Source: Desulfobacterales bacterium
GTDB taxonomy: Bacteria > Desulfobacterota > Desulfobacteria > Desulfobacterales > C00003060
Assembly (NCBI GenBank): GCA_013375375.1
Contig: JABXJX010000012.1
Span: forward strand, 1 to 33,965
Direction of reading: 5' to 3'
DNA: 33,965 nucleotides
Shown piece by piece: positions 22,749 through 31,382 of the stretch (positions are counted from its first letter, which is position 1; every line of letters starts with the position of its first letter). A program made the position numbers and the translations under genes. The notes under the pieces were generated by a model. That model saw only the letters and a program-made list of their open reading frames with translations, was not told where the DNA came from and did not search any database.

Positions 22749-25356
22749 TATCTTTTCCCTTACAAGGAACCTCTATGAAAATTTTCGTACCACCCTTTGG
22801 ATGGGATTCGAGTCTCATTTTCCCTTGGAGCAGAGCGACCCTCTCCTCCATTGTCCGAAGTCCCATACGTCTTTCATTAGCTGCTGAGACCAGCCGGTTT
22901 TCCACGTCAAAACCCTTCCCATTATCTTCGATGCGAAGAATAATGTTCGGAAAAGAGGCGACTAACCGGATAGTCACCTGGTCGGTATCAGCATGTTTCT
23001 TGACGTTGTTGAGGCCTTCTTGAATCAGGCGATACAAGGTGATCTTGGTATCAAAACCGACTTTTGAGTCATCTATGCCGCCGGCAAAGAAGTCGACCTT
23101 CACTCCACTCTTGGCGGAGAACTCTTCGCAATGCTGTTGGACAGTCCGGGCCAGTCCCAGCTGATTCAGACCGGCGGGACGTAAGTCATAGGCCAGATCC
23201 CGGACAGCCATGATGGTCCCCTGAATCATTTTGGATAGTTCGGGAACCCTTAGCCTTGTCTCAGGAGGTGCTTCTGAGTGATTGTCAAAAAGGGTATCAA
23301 GGCCGATTTTCAGGGTGGAAAGGTCTTGCGCTACATAGTCATGCAGGTCACGAGAAAGCCGTTGCCTCTCGCTTTCTTGCGTCTTTATAAGTTGTTGGCT
23401 GAGGCTACGAATGTGTTCCTCGGCCCGCTTACGCTCGGTGATGTCTCGAACAGTAGATAACACGGTGGGCTGTCCGTTGAAATTGAACAAATGAGAACTA
23501 ATCTCAACGGGAATCCTTCTGCCCTCTTTGGATACTTGCACTTTTTCGAAGATAACATGTTTTTCGGCAAACAACTTCTTCTGTCGCGCGGGAATATTGG
23601 GCACATCTTCCGGGGCGCTGATGTCTAAAGGTGATAACTTCAACAATTCTTCTCTTGTGTAGCCATATTTTTGACACGCAACATTATTTACTTCGATGAA
23701 TTTGCCAGGCATACCCTCTGGTGTGGGGTGATAAACGAACATAGCGTCGCTGCTACTGTTAAACAACATGCGATATTTTTCTTCGCTTTCCTGCAGTGCC
23801 TCTTCCGCTTGTTTGCGTTTGGTGATGTCAATGGACACTCCCAAGGCTGTGGTCATATTGCCTTCGGCATCGAAGATGGGGTACGTGGTGAAAAGGGCCG
23901 GAAATCGCTCACCGGACTTTCGAACCAGAGTCGATTCCCCGGTGAACCCTGCTTTTCTTTGGCGCATTGCCTCAATAACCTCGGGAAACCTGGCCACATC
24001 TTCCGGCAGATGGAGCATGGCGACTGGTTTACCGATGACCTCCTCACGATCATAGCCAAACATACGCTCTGCGCCTGGGCTGAACTCCAGTATATGGGCC
24101 TCTTTACCGGCGAGATCCGTCATGATGAAGGAGACATTATCCGCTGCCTCAAAGATCGTCCGGAGACGCACTTCGCTCTCCCGAAGCGCCTCCTCCGAAC
24201 TCTTACGTTCATTCTCCAGTTCTATGCTGTGCAGGGCGAAGGCAATATCCCCGGCAACCTCCTCGAACAAAGCCAGCTCTGCCTTGTCTGCAACGAGATT
24301 TCTGGGGATGGAGACACTCAACAGGCCTTGGGCCTTTCCGCCGTATTCCAACCGCATGGTCATCGCCCCTCTGCCAGAGTACTTCTTGGCTAAAGGACAG
24401 TCAGTGCATGTGGAAAATGGGTCACCAGTTACAACAACCTCTGTTTTTCGAAGTGCCTTCTGTGCGCAATCGGTCAACTCACCACGCTTAAGCCGCTCGA
24501 GCATTGGCAGGAAATCCTTGCCCAAACCGGCTTCAGCGGCTGTCACAAGCCCCCCGGACTCATCTATGAGAGAGATCCAGGCGTTATAATAACCGCGAGT
24601 CTCAATGAGGCTGTCGCAGACGCCTTTAAGCAGTCTGTTGCGATCCTTTTCTTTGCTAATGAGTTGGTTGACCTTGCGGATAGCCCGAAGCACTGCGTTC
24701 AGGTGTTTGATCTGCGTGTCTGCCTGCCTTTTCTTGGTAATATCGCGGAATACAAGCACGACACCGGTAATTTCACCCTGGGCATTTCGAATGGGAGCGC
24801 CGCTATCGTCAATAGAGCACTCTTTACCCTCCTTTGAGATCAAGAGCGTATGGTTGGCAAGACCGACAATAATTCCTTCGCGCAGAACTTTCTCGACCGG
24901 GCTTTCCACCGCCTCGCGGGTATGCTCATTAACGATATGAAATACCTCATCGAGCGGATGTCCTTTTGCCTCCCAGAGCTTCCAGCCGGTCAGCTTTTCC
25001 GCCACAGGATTCATGCGGAGGACCCGGCCTTCGGTGTCGGTTGCTATGACCGCATCGCCGATGGAGTTGAGTGTTGTGGTAAGGTTTTCTTCGCTTTCCC
25101 TGAGCGCCTTCTCGGCCCGCTTGCGAGAAATGAATTGAGCATACACTCCAAAGATAATAATGATAAGGCACGCGCCTAATGAACGCATCCAGATTTCATG
25201 CAGACCTGGGGTGAACATTTGCGTGATAAGACCACCCTGATGGAATATGAAAGCATGTATCGCAGATTCAAGAATCCAAAAGAGCGCCCCGAGCCCAATT
25301 CCGATCCATACTAATTTATTGGTTATCCTTGTAGGATTTGTACTTTTGCCCTTCAT
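22738..25356 (-). CDS. NarX-like sensor histidine kinase with PAS and GAF domains
   Basis: 872 residues with a very strong GGAGGAGG site. Two N-terminal membrane helices (about 15-35 and 58-78) flank a short external loop. Then PAS (about 88-205), GAF (about 235-385) with cysteines in STCTDCPLAKKY, two further PAS domains (about 400-520 and 530-650, each ending in an ITKRKQAEE/ITERKRAEE linker), and a HisKA_3 box with the phospho-His in SRDLHDYVAQDLSTLKIGL. A HATPase (EGLNNVKKHA, EDNGKGFD, MGLRTMEERV) ends the protein. The CxxC-containing GAF may sense redox or a metal, by inference. Cognate regulator is the overlapping NarL-like gene. Confidence 0.95.
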   Translation of the reverse strand: MKGKSTNPTRITNKLVWIGIGLGALFWILESAIHAFIFHQGGLITQMFTPGLHEIWMRSLGACLIIIIFGVYAQFISRKRAEKALRESEENLTTTLNSIGDAVIATDTEGRVLRMNPVAEKLTGWKLWEAKGHPLDEVFHIVNEHTREAVESPVEKVLREGIIVGLANHTLLISKEGKECSIDDSGAPIRNAQGEITGVVLVFRDITKKRQADTQIKHLNAVLRAIRKVNQLISKEKDRNRLLKGVCDSLIETRGYYNAWISLIDESGGLVTAAEAGLGKDFLPMLERLKRGELTDCAQKALRKTEVVVTGDPFSTCTDCPLAKKYSGRGAMTMRLEYGGKAQGLLSVSIPRNLVADKAELALFEEVAGDIAFALHSIELENERKSSEEALRESEVRLRTIFEAADNVSFIMTDLAGKEAHILEFSPGAERMFGYDREEVIGKPVAMLHLPEDVARFPEVIEAMRQRKAGFTGESTLVRKSGERFPALFTTYPIFDAEGNMTTALGVSIDITKRKQAEEALQESEEKYRMLFNSSSDAMFVYHPTPEGMPGKFIEVNNVACQKYGYTREELLKLSPLDISAPEDVPNIPARQKKLFAEKHVIFEKVQVSKEGRRIPVEISSHLFNFNGQPTVLSTVRDITERKRAEEHIRSLSQQLIKTQESERQRLSRDLHDYVAQDLSTLKIGLDTLFDNHSEAPPETRLRVPELSKMIQGTIMAVRDLAYDLRPAGLNQLGLARTVQQHCEEFSAKSGVKVDFFAGGIDDSKVGFDTKITLYRLIQEGLNNVKKHADTDQVTIRLVASFPNIILRIEDNGKGFDVENRLVSAANERRMGLRTMEERVALLQGKMRLESHPKGGTKIFIEVPCKGKDNGK

Positions 25357-25466
25357 TTTGCACCTCCTCCGTAGGAGAACGCATGCTCCTGGAGAATACT
25401 AACGATCACTATTAGTTCCTTAGTTCTAAGATTCGTGTTTTTTCTGGCAGAAAATTTTAAAAGATA

Positions 25467-25549
25467 ATCACGAAAGCACGAAAGATTGAAAGCACGAAAT
25501 AAAAAAACATTCAGTTTTTCGTGTTTTCGTACTTTCGTGTTTTCGTGAT
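25467..25549. repeat. CACGAAA-type inverted repeat, locus A
   Basis: Left arm 25467-25484 (ATCACGAAAGCACGAAAG) pairs with right arm 25532-25549 (reverse ATCACGAAAACACGAAAG), 17 of 18 identical, with further CACGAAA units between. The same two arm types recur at 29286-29487. No ORF lies inside. Confidence 0.7.
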
Positions 25550-25587
25550 AGTTTTTGTTTTTTTGTTCCGGTTTATCCGGGTTAGGA

Positions 25588-27123
25588 TTATAGACCATAA
25601 TGTTGCAGGATGGCTTCGCACAACCCGTCGATGGTGTAGTCTTTGGCTGTGATATCGACCTTGAACCCCAATTCTCTTGCAGTGTCGGCCGTGATCGGGC
25701 CGATGCTTGCGACAGTAACCCCTTCAATTAGGCTTTCAAACCTTTCAGGCGGAAGAAGGACCTTGAAATTTCTAACTGTGGATGAGCTGGTAAAGGTCAG
25801 GAGGTCAATGGAGCCTTCTTCCAGGCGTTTGATCAGCGCGTCAACATTTTCGAGTGCCTGTTCGGTCTCATAAGCTGCGATTTCATCAACAACAGCACCC
25901 ATTTTCCGGAGTTCTTCGGGCAAGATGGGCCGAGCCTCTTTGGCGCGAGGCAGCAGCACTTTTTTATTCTTCATGGGTTCTTTTGTAAAGGCCTCCACGA
26001 TCGACTCCGCTTGATAGGTCTCAGGGATAATATCGCTCTTGAAGCCGAAATCGCGCAATCGTTTTGCTGTTGCCGGCCCGATGGCCGCAGTACGTATATC
26101 CTTGAGCGCGCGGACATCCTTGTCTTTTTTATAGAGACGCTCAAAGAAAAAAGAAACCCCGTTTACACTTGTGAAAACAAGCCAGTCGTATGTGCCAAGG
26201 TTATCTATGGCCGAATCAAGGGGGCTCCAGTCTTTTGGAGGAACAACCTTTATTGTGGGACATTCCAGACACTCGGCTCCCAGGCCTGCAAGCCGGTCTA
26301 CTAGTTCGCTTGCCTGTGCCCGTGCCCTGGTGACTACCACGGTTTTTCCCAAGAGAGGCATCTTTTCAAACCAGTTGAGTCTTTCCCGGAGTTTGACTAC
26401 TTTACCCACGACGATGATGGCAGGGGGTTTCAGGCCGGCTGCTTGCACATCTTCCACGATGGTGTCAAGGGTTCCCACCACTGTTTTTTGTTGAGGTGTT
26501 GTGCCCCAGCGCACCAGGGCCACCGGGGTTTTCGGGTCGCGGCCGGCTGCTATCAAGTTTTCCGTGATGCCGGGCAGGTTCTTGACCCCCATCAAAAAGA
26601 CCAGGGTGCCCACGCCGGTAGCAAGCTTTGACCAGTCAATCGATGAATCCTCTTTTGTCGGATCTTCATGGCCTGTTACAAACGCCACACTGCTGGTGTA
26701 TTTACGATGGGTAAGGGGTATGCCGGCATATGCCGGTGCAGCCACAGGCGATGTTACACCAGGGACAATCTCAAAGGGGATTCCCTCTGCAGCGAGCACT
26801 TCAGCTTCTTCACCGCCCCTGCCGAAAATAAATGGATCCCCCCCTTTAAGGCGCGCAACAGCGTGGCCTTCTTTGGCCTTTGCCGCGATCAGTTCGTTGA
26901 TCTTTTTTTGAGGAAGGGTGTGATCCCCTCCCTTCTTGCCGACATAAATGATTTCAGCGCCTTCTCGTACATATTGCAGGAGTTTGGGGACTGCCAGGAA
27001 ATCATAGATCACCACGTCCGCCTGTTTCAAACACTCGACGGCTCTTACGGTTATGAGATCCGGGTCGCCCGGCCCGGCACCAATTAGATATACTTTTCCT
27101 TTATTCACTTTGATGGCCGCCAT
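25588..27123 (-). CDS. cobA: Fused uroporphyrinogen-III C-methyltransferase / uroporphyrinogen-III synthase (CobA-HemD)
   Basis: 511 residues. The N-terminal half is the SAM-dependent methyltransferase making precorrin-2: VYLIGAGPGDPDLIT (residues 11-25), RLKGGDPFIFGRGGEEAE, VPGVTSPVAAPAYAGIPLTHR and VALVRWGTTPQQ. The C-terminal half (from about 255) is HemD, cyclising hydroxymethylbilane to uroporphyrinogen III (VFTSVNGVSFFFERL, SIGPITADTARELG). The ATG follows the hemC stop directly (TAAATG). This fusion next to hemC is common in Desulfobacterota. A hemD-like fragment lies at 19656. Confidence 0.96.
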   Translation of the reverse strand: MAAIKVNKGKVYLIGAGPGDPDLITVRAVECLKQADVVIYDFLAVPKLLQYVREGAEIIYVGKKGGDHTLPQKKINELIAAKAKEGHAVARLKGGDPFIFGRGGEEAEVLAAEGIPFEIVPGVTSPVAAPAYAGIPLTHRKYTSSVAFVTGHEDPTKEDSSIDWSKLATGVGTLVFLMGVKNLPGITENLIAAGRDPKTPVALVRWGTTPQQKTVVGTLDTIVEDVQAAGLKPPAIIVVGKVVKLRERLNWFEKMPLLGKTVVVTRARAQASELVDRLAGLGAECLECPTIKVVPPKDWSPLDSAIDNLGTYDWLVFTSVNGVSFFFERLYKKDKDVRALKDIRTAAIGPATAKRLRDFGFKSDIIPETYQAESIVEAFTKEPMKNKKVLLPRAKEARPILPEELRKMGAVVDEIAAYETEQALENVDALIKRLEEGSIDLLTFTSSSTVRNFKVLLPPERFESLIEGVTVASIGPITADTARELGFKVDITAKDYTIDGLCEAILQHYGL

Positions 27124-28065
27124 TTAGTCCAAATCCCGCAAAGCCCTGCCCAGTATATTCTCCAGGATCTCCCTTCCGCCTTTTTCAAGGAGGCGATTGG
27201 CCAGTTCCACTCCAAGATCTTTGTGTTGTTCTACAGGGCCTGTGATCGCCTCGCGGATAAGAACAGAGCCGTCCACCTCGGCTACAAGCCCGGTCAGTTC
27301 CAGCCGGTCTTCAATCACTTTTGCTCGGGCCGCGATGGGTACCTGACACCCGCCCTCAAGCCGGCTCAGAAAGGCCCGTTCGCTTTCCACGGCCAGGCGC
27401 GTCTCCCTGTGATCAAGAGGTTCGATAAGACGCCGTGTCGAGTCATCACCCTGTCTCATTTCGATCGACAATGCTCCCTGCCCGATGGCGGGGAGCATAG
27501 TTTCTTCTGAAAGATATTCTGTGATGTGGGCTTGCAATCCAAGTCTTGTGACACCGGCTGCTGCCACGATGATGGCATCGAGGCCCTCTGTTTGAAGTTT
27601 TCGTATACGGGTGTCGAGATTTCCTCTCAACGGACGTATTGTGACATCCGGCCTTAGATGCTTGACCTGTGCTCCGCGTCTGAGGCTGCTGCTTCCGAGG
27701 CCGGCGCCCTTTGGCAGGTCTTCAAACGAGTGTCCGTTCCTTGAAATCAGAACGTCCAGGGGATTTTCCCGTTCGGGCACAGCGCCGATACAAAGGCCCG
27801 GCGGTATCTCAGCCGGCATATCCTTCATGCTGTGGACGGCAAGGTCAATCCTGCCATCCAGTAGGGCTGTTTCAATCTCTTTTACAAAGAGTCCCTTCCC
27901 TCCGACTCGCGCAAGGGGGACATCCGTAATCTTGTCCCCCTTGGTCTTGATCTTTACCAGTTCGGCTTTGTATTGTGGATGTAGGGCAAGTAGTCGGGAG
28001 CGGACCCACTCTGCCTGCCATACGGCAAGGGGGCTTCCTCGTGTGCCGATTTTAATAACATTCAT
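27124..28065 (-). CDS. hemC: Hydroxymethylbilane synthase (porphobilinogen deaminase)
   Basis: 313 residues from ATG 28065; a TTG at 28071 overlapping the upstream stop as TTGA is an alternative start. HemC polymerises four porphobilinogens. Seen: IGTRGSPLAVWQAEWV at the N-terminus, VHSMKDMPAE, GSSSLRRGAQ, LRGNLDTRIRKL, and the dipyrromethane-cofactor cysteine in LEGGCQVPIAA. Length matches the family. Product goes to CobA-HemD, encoded immediately downstream. Confidence 0.97.
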   Translation of the reverse strand: MNVIKIGTRGSPLAVWQAEWVRSRLLALHPQYKAELVKIKTKGDKITDVPLARVGGKGLFVKEIETALLDGRIDLAVHSMKDMPAEIPPGLCIGAVPERENPLDVLISRNGHSFEDLPKGAGLGSSSLRRGAQVKHLRPDVTIRPLRGNLDTRIRKLQTEGLDAIIVAAAGVTRLGLQAHITEYLSEETMLPAIGQGALSIEMRQGDDSTRRLIEPLDHRETRLAVESERAFLSRLEGGCQVPIAARAKVIEDRLELTGLVAEVDGSVLIREAITGPVEQHKDLGVELANRLLEKGGREILENILGRALRDLD

Positions 28066-28067
28066 TG

Positions 28068-28283
28068 TCAATGGCTACAGGTGCTGCAGCTGGTGGCGCT
28101 ACAGGAGGTGCAGGCAGACCCCTTTGAACTTGAGAACCCACTATCGCCCTTGTGGCTGAAAGAAGAGAGAAGCTTTTTGACCTTCTTGCCGTTGCAGGAA
28201 GGGCAGATGATTTTTTGCTTTCCAAAGACAAGGATCTCGAAATCCTTGTCGCACTTCATACAATGATATTCGAAGATAGGCAT
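28068..28283 (-). CDS. FmdB-family zinc-ribbon protein
   Basis: 71 residues with AGGAG 9 bases before ATG 28283. The N-terminal MPIFEYHCMKCDKDFE and CPSCNGKKVKKL give two CxxC knuckles of an FmdB-type zinc ribbon. The tail is Ser/Cys-rich (ACTSCSATSCSTCSH), with further cysteine pairs, as often seen in this family. FmdB-type proteins are called putative regulators, without a proven function. The stop overlaps the possible TTG start of hemC. Confidence 0.9.
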   Translation of the reverse strand: MPIFEYHCMKCDKDFEILVFGKQKIICPSCNGKKVKKLLSSFSHKGDSGFSSSKGSACTSCSATSCSTCSH

Positions 28284-28303
28284 ATAAATAATCTCCTAAA
28301 AAA

Positions 28304-29248
28304 TTAGATTCTTTCAATCACGGCTGCTGCAAGGAGAGGTAACATAATCTCATGGTGGCCCGTGATGGTATAACCTGCGCCTCCCAAGCTGGTCGGGCGC
28401 TCGACTACGTTCGTCGTGGGGCGGTAGTGCCTGATAAAATCCATATTCACGGCCGTAAATCGTTTTACTTTGTGTCCCATATTCCGAACTGCGGTCAGTG
28501 CCTTCAAGAAGACCTCCGGCAAGATTACCGCAGAGCCGACATTCATATAGACACCATCCTCTAAGGCAGCCACTACAGAGGCAAAGAGCCTGAAATCGAG
28601 ATGGCTTGCATTCCCCGCAGCCCCGGGATCGAATCCTGGATGTATGTGAATGATGTCGGTTCCGATCGCTATATGGACGGTTGCAGGGATGTCAAGCCGT
28701 GCCGCGGTTGCAAAAAGGCTCTCTTTGGCAAAAGGGAGATCCTCTTTGATAATCGCCTGTCCTACGGCCCGGCCGAGTCCCAAAGCATCCTTGCCGGCTT
28801 TTGAGATAACACGATTCAAGAAATCCGCGGTCTCCATTGCCATGCCGAATGCTCCATGTTCTAAGCCCTCGAGAACGTCTTCAGACGTCCTGCCGATCAT
28901 GGCGACTTCAAGGTCGTGTATGATGCCGGCACCGTTCACGGCAACGGCTGTAATGATGCCGCGCTCCATCAGGTCAACTACAACAGGATTAAGCCCTACC
29001 TTAATGACATGGGCTCCCATGGCGAGCACTACATTCTTGCCGTCCTTATGGGCCTTTGCAATAGCTGAAACGATTGCCTTAAAATCTTTGGCCGCAAGAA
29101 TATCCGGGAGCCGGTCTAAGAAATCTTCCAGAGTCCCTTTTGGTTTCCATGGGTGAGCAAAATTTGCCCTGTCCACCTTGCTTTTCCGGGACGCCAGCGG
29201 ATAAGTTTTTAGGGACGACAGGTCTGTTGGTTTAAACCGTTTATCCAT
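28304..29248 (-). CDS. Deoxyhypusine-synthase-like protein of unknown function
   Basis: 314 residues. Recognisable segments are VVLAMGAHVIKVGLNPVVVDLMERG, AVAVNGAGIIHDLEVAMIG, a helix rich in GLEHGAFGMAMETADFLN, and HIAIGTDIIHIHPGFDPGAAG. These recall the NAD-binding Rossmann-type deoxyhypusine/homospermidine synthase family (the TTAGGVEEDL style strand), but the match is weak and the substrate is unknown. The C-terminus is GHHEIMLPLLAAAVIERI. The gene is 20 bases upstream of the FmdB-like gene and in the tetrapyrrole block. The start ATG 29248 has no good ribosome site. Confidence 0.75.
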   Translation of the reverse strand: MDKRFKPTDLSSLKTYPLASRKSKVDRANFAHPWKPKGTLEDFLDRLPDILAAKDFKAIVSAIAKAHKDGKNVVLAMGAHVIKVGLNPVVVDLMERGIITAVAVNGAGIIHDLEVAMIGRTSEDVLEGLEHGAFGMAMETADFLNRVISKAGKDALGLGRAVGQAIIKEDLPFAKESLFATAARLDIPATVHIAIGTDIIHIHPGFDPGAAGNASHLDFRLFASVVAALEDGVYMNVGSAVILPEVFLKALTAVRNMGHKVKRFTAVNMDFIRHYRPTTNVVERPTSLGGAGYTITGHHEIMLPLLAAAVIERI

Positions 29249-29285
29249 TTTTGGCTATAATGTTTTTACTGAAAAGATAAAAATA

Positions 29286-29487
29286 ATCACGAAAACACGA
29301 AACGACGAAAACACGAAAAAGGTAATCCTTGAATGAAAAAAATAACCCCCTAGGCGGATCAAAAGCCAAATTATACAAAGTACCAAAGTTGACAATTTTA
29401 TCAAAGTTCAAGGGAAATAACTCTTGCCCTATAGAAACTTATTTAATTTCGTGTTTTTGTACTTTCGTGCTTTCGTGCTTTCGTGAT
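29286..29487. repeat. CACGAAA-type inverted repeat, locus B
   Basis: Left arm at 29286 (ATCACGAAAACACGAAAC) and right arm at 29470-29487 (reverse ATCACGAAAGCACGAAAG). The right arm equals the locus A left arm at 18 of 18 bases, and the left arm equals the reverse of the locus A right arm at 17 of 18. About 170 bp of A/T-rich sequence lies between. Only a weak ORF (29329-29526) exists inside, with no ribosome site. Confidence 0.7.
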
Positions 29488-29529
29488 TGGTCTCTTACCC
29501 GTTTCCTCTCGGTTTGTCCAGCTTAGGAT

Positions 29530-30117
29530 TTAGGCTTTCTCAAAGGCTTCAGGGAAAAGTATTCGATCCACCAGTTCGCACAGAATATGTCCTGCCGTGA
29601 TATGGGCTTCCTGGATACGTGGGGTTTCCCGCGAATCTACAATCAGGGCGAGGTCGCAACAACGGGCCATCTCGCCGCCACCGCATCCTGTCAGGCCCAT
29701 AGTGTAAAGTCCCATGTCTCTGGCTGTTTCCAGGGCGACAATCACGTTCTTGGAGTTTCCGCTCGTGCTTATCCCCAGGGCAATGTCGTCTTTTCTGCCA
29801 AGGGCCTTGACCTGCTTGGAAAAGACCTCATCAAAAGAATAATCATTGGCAATGCTGGTCAATATGGATGTGTCGGTGCTCAGGGCCAGTGCCGGCAGAG
29901 GTTTGCGCTCCACGGTAAAACGGTTTACAAATTCTGCTGCAATGTGCTGGGCATCAGCAGCACTCCCCCCATTGCCGAATATGAAAAGCTTGTGATCAGC
30001 GGCAAAGCATGTGGCCATGCGCTGGGCTGCCGTCAGGAGGCCGTCCGTGTTCTCATTGACAAAGCGCTCCTTGACGCGAATACTTTCTTTAAGAGTTTTT
30101 ATAACGATATTTTTCAT
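29530..30117 (-). CDS. gmhA: Sedoheptulose-7-phosphate isomerase (SIS domain)
   Basis: 195 residues from ATG 30117 (GGGAA upstream; TTG 30129 would add four). GmhA converts sedoheptulose 7-phosphate to glycero-manno-heptose 7-phosphate, the first step to ADP-heptose for lipopolysaccharide. Seen: FGNGGSAADAQHIAAEFVNRF with the catalytic Glu, STDTSILTSIANDYSFDEVF, LGISTSGNSKNV and the C-terminal EAHITAGHILCELVD histidine region. No other heptose gene is in the window. Confidence 0.95.
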   Translation of the reverse strand: MKNIVIKTLKESIRVKERFVNENTDGLLTAAQRMATCFAADHKLFIFGNGGSAADAQHIAAEFVNRFTVERKPLPALALSTDTSILTSIANDYSFDEVFSKQVKALGRKDDIALGISTSGNSKNVIVALETARDMGLYTMGLTGCGGGEMARCCDLALIVDSRETPRIQEAHITAGHILCELVDRILFPEAFEKA

Positions 30118-30134
30118 GAGAGTTCCCAAGCTCG

Positions 30135-31382
30135 TTATTTGTTGACCGATTCACGATTTTCGATTTCTCGCATGAGATCAATACAATCCTCTCCAAGCTC
30201 TGCTGCGATTTTGAGGTGCTTTAAGGCATCTTCATAATCCTTGGTTTGTAGGTAGAGCTTGCCCAATCGGTATTGATAGAAACCGTTGTCCGGATCTATT
30301 TTGGTGCTCTCTCGAGACAGGACAATGGCAATTTCGAGATTTTCATTCAAGGTTCCGTAAATATGACTGAGGTCGCTTAGGCTTTTTGCATTGGTCGGGT
30401 GCTCTCTAATTGCTTTTTCATAGGCCTTTGCAGCCTCCTGAAATATCTCTTTTTCCAGGTAACACTCTCCTAAAGCTTGGAATATGTGTGCCCCTTTGCG
30501 TGTGTTCCGGGCGGCTTCTTTGAGATACTCAAGGGCGGTATCGATTTGATCCTTCTCTCGATAGCACTCGGCTATCTGGTAAGCCACTTCCGGGTTATCT
30601 CCGTTAAGGTCGTGGGCCTCAAGGAACAGGGCAAGTGCTTTTTCACGATCGCCGTGCTTAAGGTAGGCCAGCCCCAGGTTGAAAGTCGCCATCATATCTT
30701 CCGGATTAAAACCGATAGCTGTTTCAAAGGCATCAATAGCCAGGTCAAACTTGCCCTGAACACCATAGCAGACCCCAAGGCTGTTATGGATATTCACATT
30801 TTGAGGATCTATGGCCAGGGCCCTTTTGAACTCTTCTACGGCCCCATCGATGTCTCCGTATTGATAGAGCTTGTCGGCACTGATGTTCAGACTGACCGCA
30901 TCAAATGGTGTAACGGCGTTTGACCCAAAAAAGGCGGCATGATCCAGGGCCTTTTGGGCGTTGTCCAGGATACTCATTTTTTCAAAGGGCCAGAAAGGAG
31001 AAACAGCCACTCCAATGGACACGGTTTCTTCTCCTGTAAGGGCGAGGCGTCGCTGGATTTCTTGGGCTAATTGAACTGCGGCATCTTCGTCCATATCCGG
31101 GCAGAAACATGCAAATCGTTCCCGGTCGAGTCGCCCCCACTTCATCGTGCGGGTCTTGCTCAGGCCCTCTATGATTCGTGCCAGCCTAACAATCACTGCC
31201 GATGTTATAGTTTCTCCAAGGTGTTTTAGTGTCTTGTCAAAATTATCAATGCGGATAACAAGCACGGCAAATCGGTCAGTCTCTCCTGCGGATGTCTCAA
31301 ACAAGTTCTGGAAGTCATCACCAACCGGCATTTGTGGAAAGGCCTCTTTCAGGGCGTTTGCTCCGATCAAAGTTTGTTCCAC
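30135..31382 (-). CDS. Degenerate GGDEF-domain and TPR-repeat protein
   Basis: 415 residues with a GTG start at 31382; AGGAGG lies 5 bases upstream and the selA stop abuts it. The N-terminal domain (about 35-165) has the GGDEF fold style (VLVIRIDNFDKTLKHLG, ISIGVAVSP-like VSIGVAVSPF), but the signature reads LDRERF where GGDEF should be, so it is not expected to make c-di-GMP. From about residue 170 come six or seven TPR units (ADKLYQYGDIDGAVEEFKRALAIDP, ...) that form a protein-binding scaffold. The partner is unknown. Together with selA and gmhA it forms a close operon. Confidence 0.88.
   Translation of the reverse strand: MEQTLIGANALKEAFPQMPVGDDFQNLFETSAGETDRFAVLVIRIDNFDKTLKHLGETITSAVIVRLARIIEGLSKTRTMKWGRLDRERFACFCPDMDEDAAVQLAQEIQRRLALTGEETVSIGVAVSPFWPFEKMSILDNAQKALDHAAFFGSNAVTPFDAVSLNISADKLYQYGDIDGAVEEFKRALAIDPQNVNIHNSLGVCYGVQGKFDLAIDAFETAIGFNPEDMMATFNLGLAYLKHGDREKALALFLEAHDLNGDNPEVAYQIAECYREKDQIDTALEYLKEAARNTRKGAHIFQALGECYLEKEIFQEAAKAYEKAIREHPTNAKSLSDLSHIYGTLNENLEIAIVLSRESTKIDPDNGFYQYRLGKLYLQTKDYEDALKHLKIAAELGEDCIDLMREIENRESVNK

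Noticed and set aside
23671-24393. Plus-strand ORF of 240 codons
   Set aside because: Antisense to the PAS/GAF kinase, which has intact motifs throughout.
25467-25549. CRISPR-like array of CACGAAA units
   Set aside because: The units are 7-9 bases, inverted rather than spaced by unique spacers, and no cas genes are near.
29329-29526. Plus-strand ORF of 65 codons inside the inverted-repeat locus B
   Set aside because: Its C-terminal half translates the repeat units themselves and no ribosome site is present.
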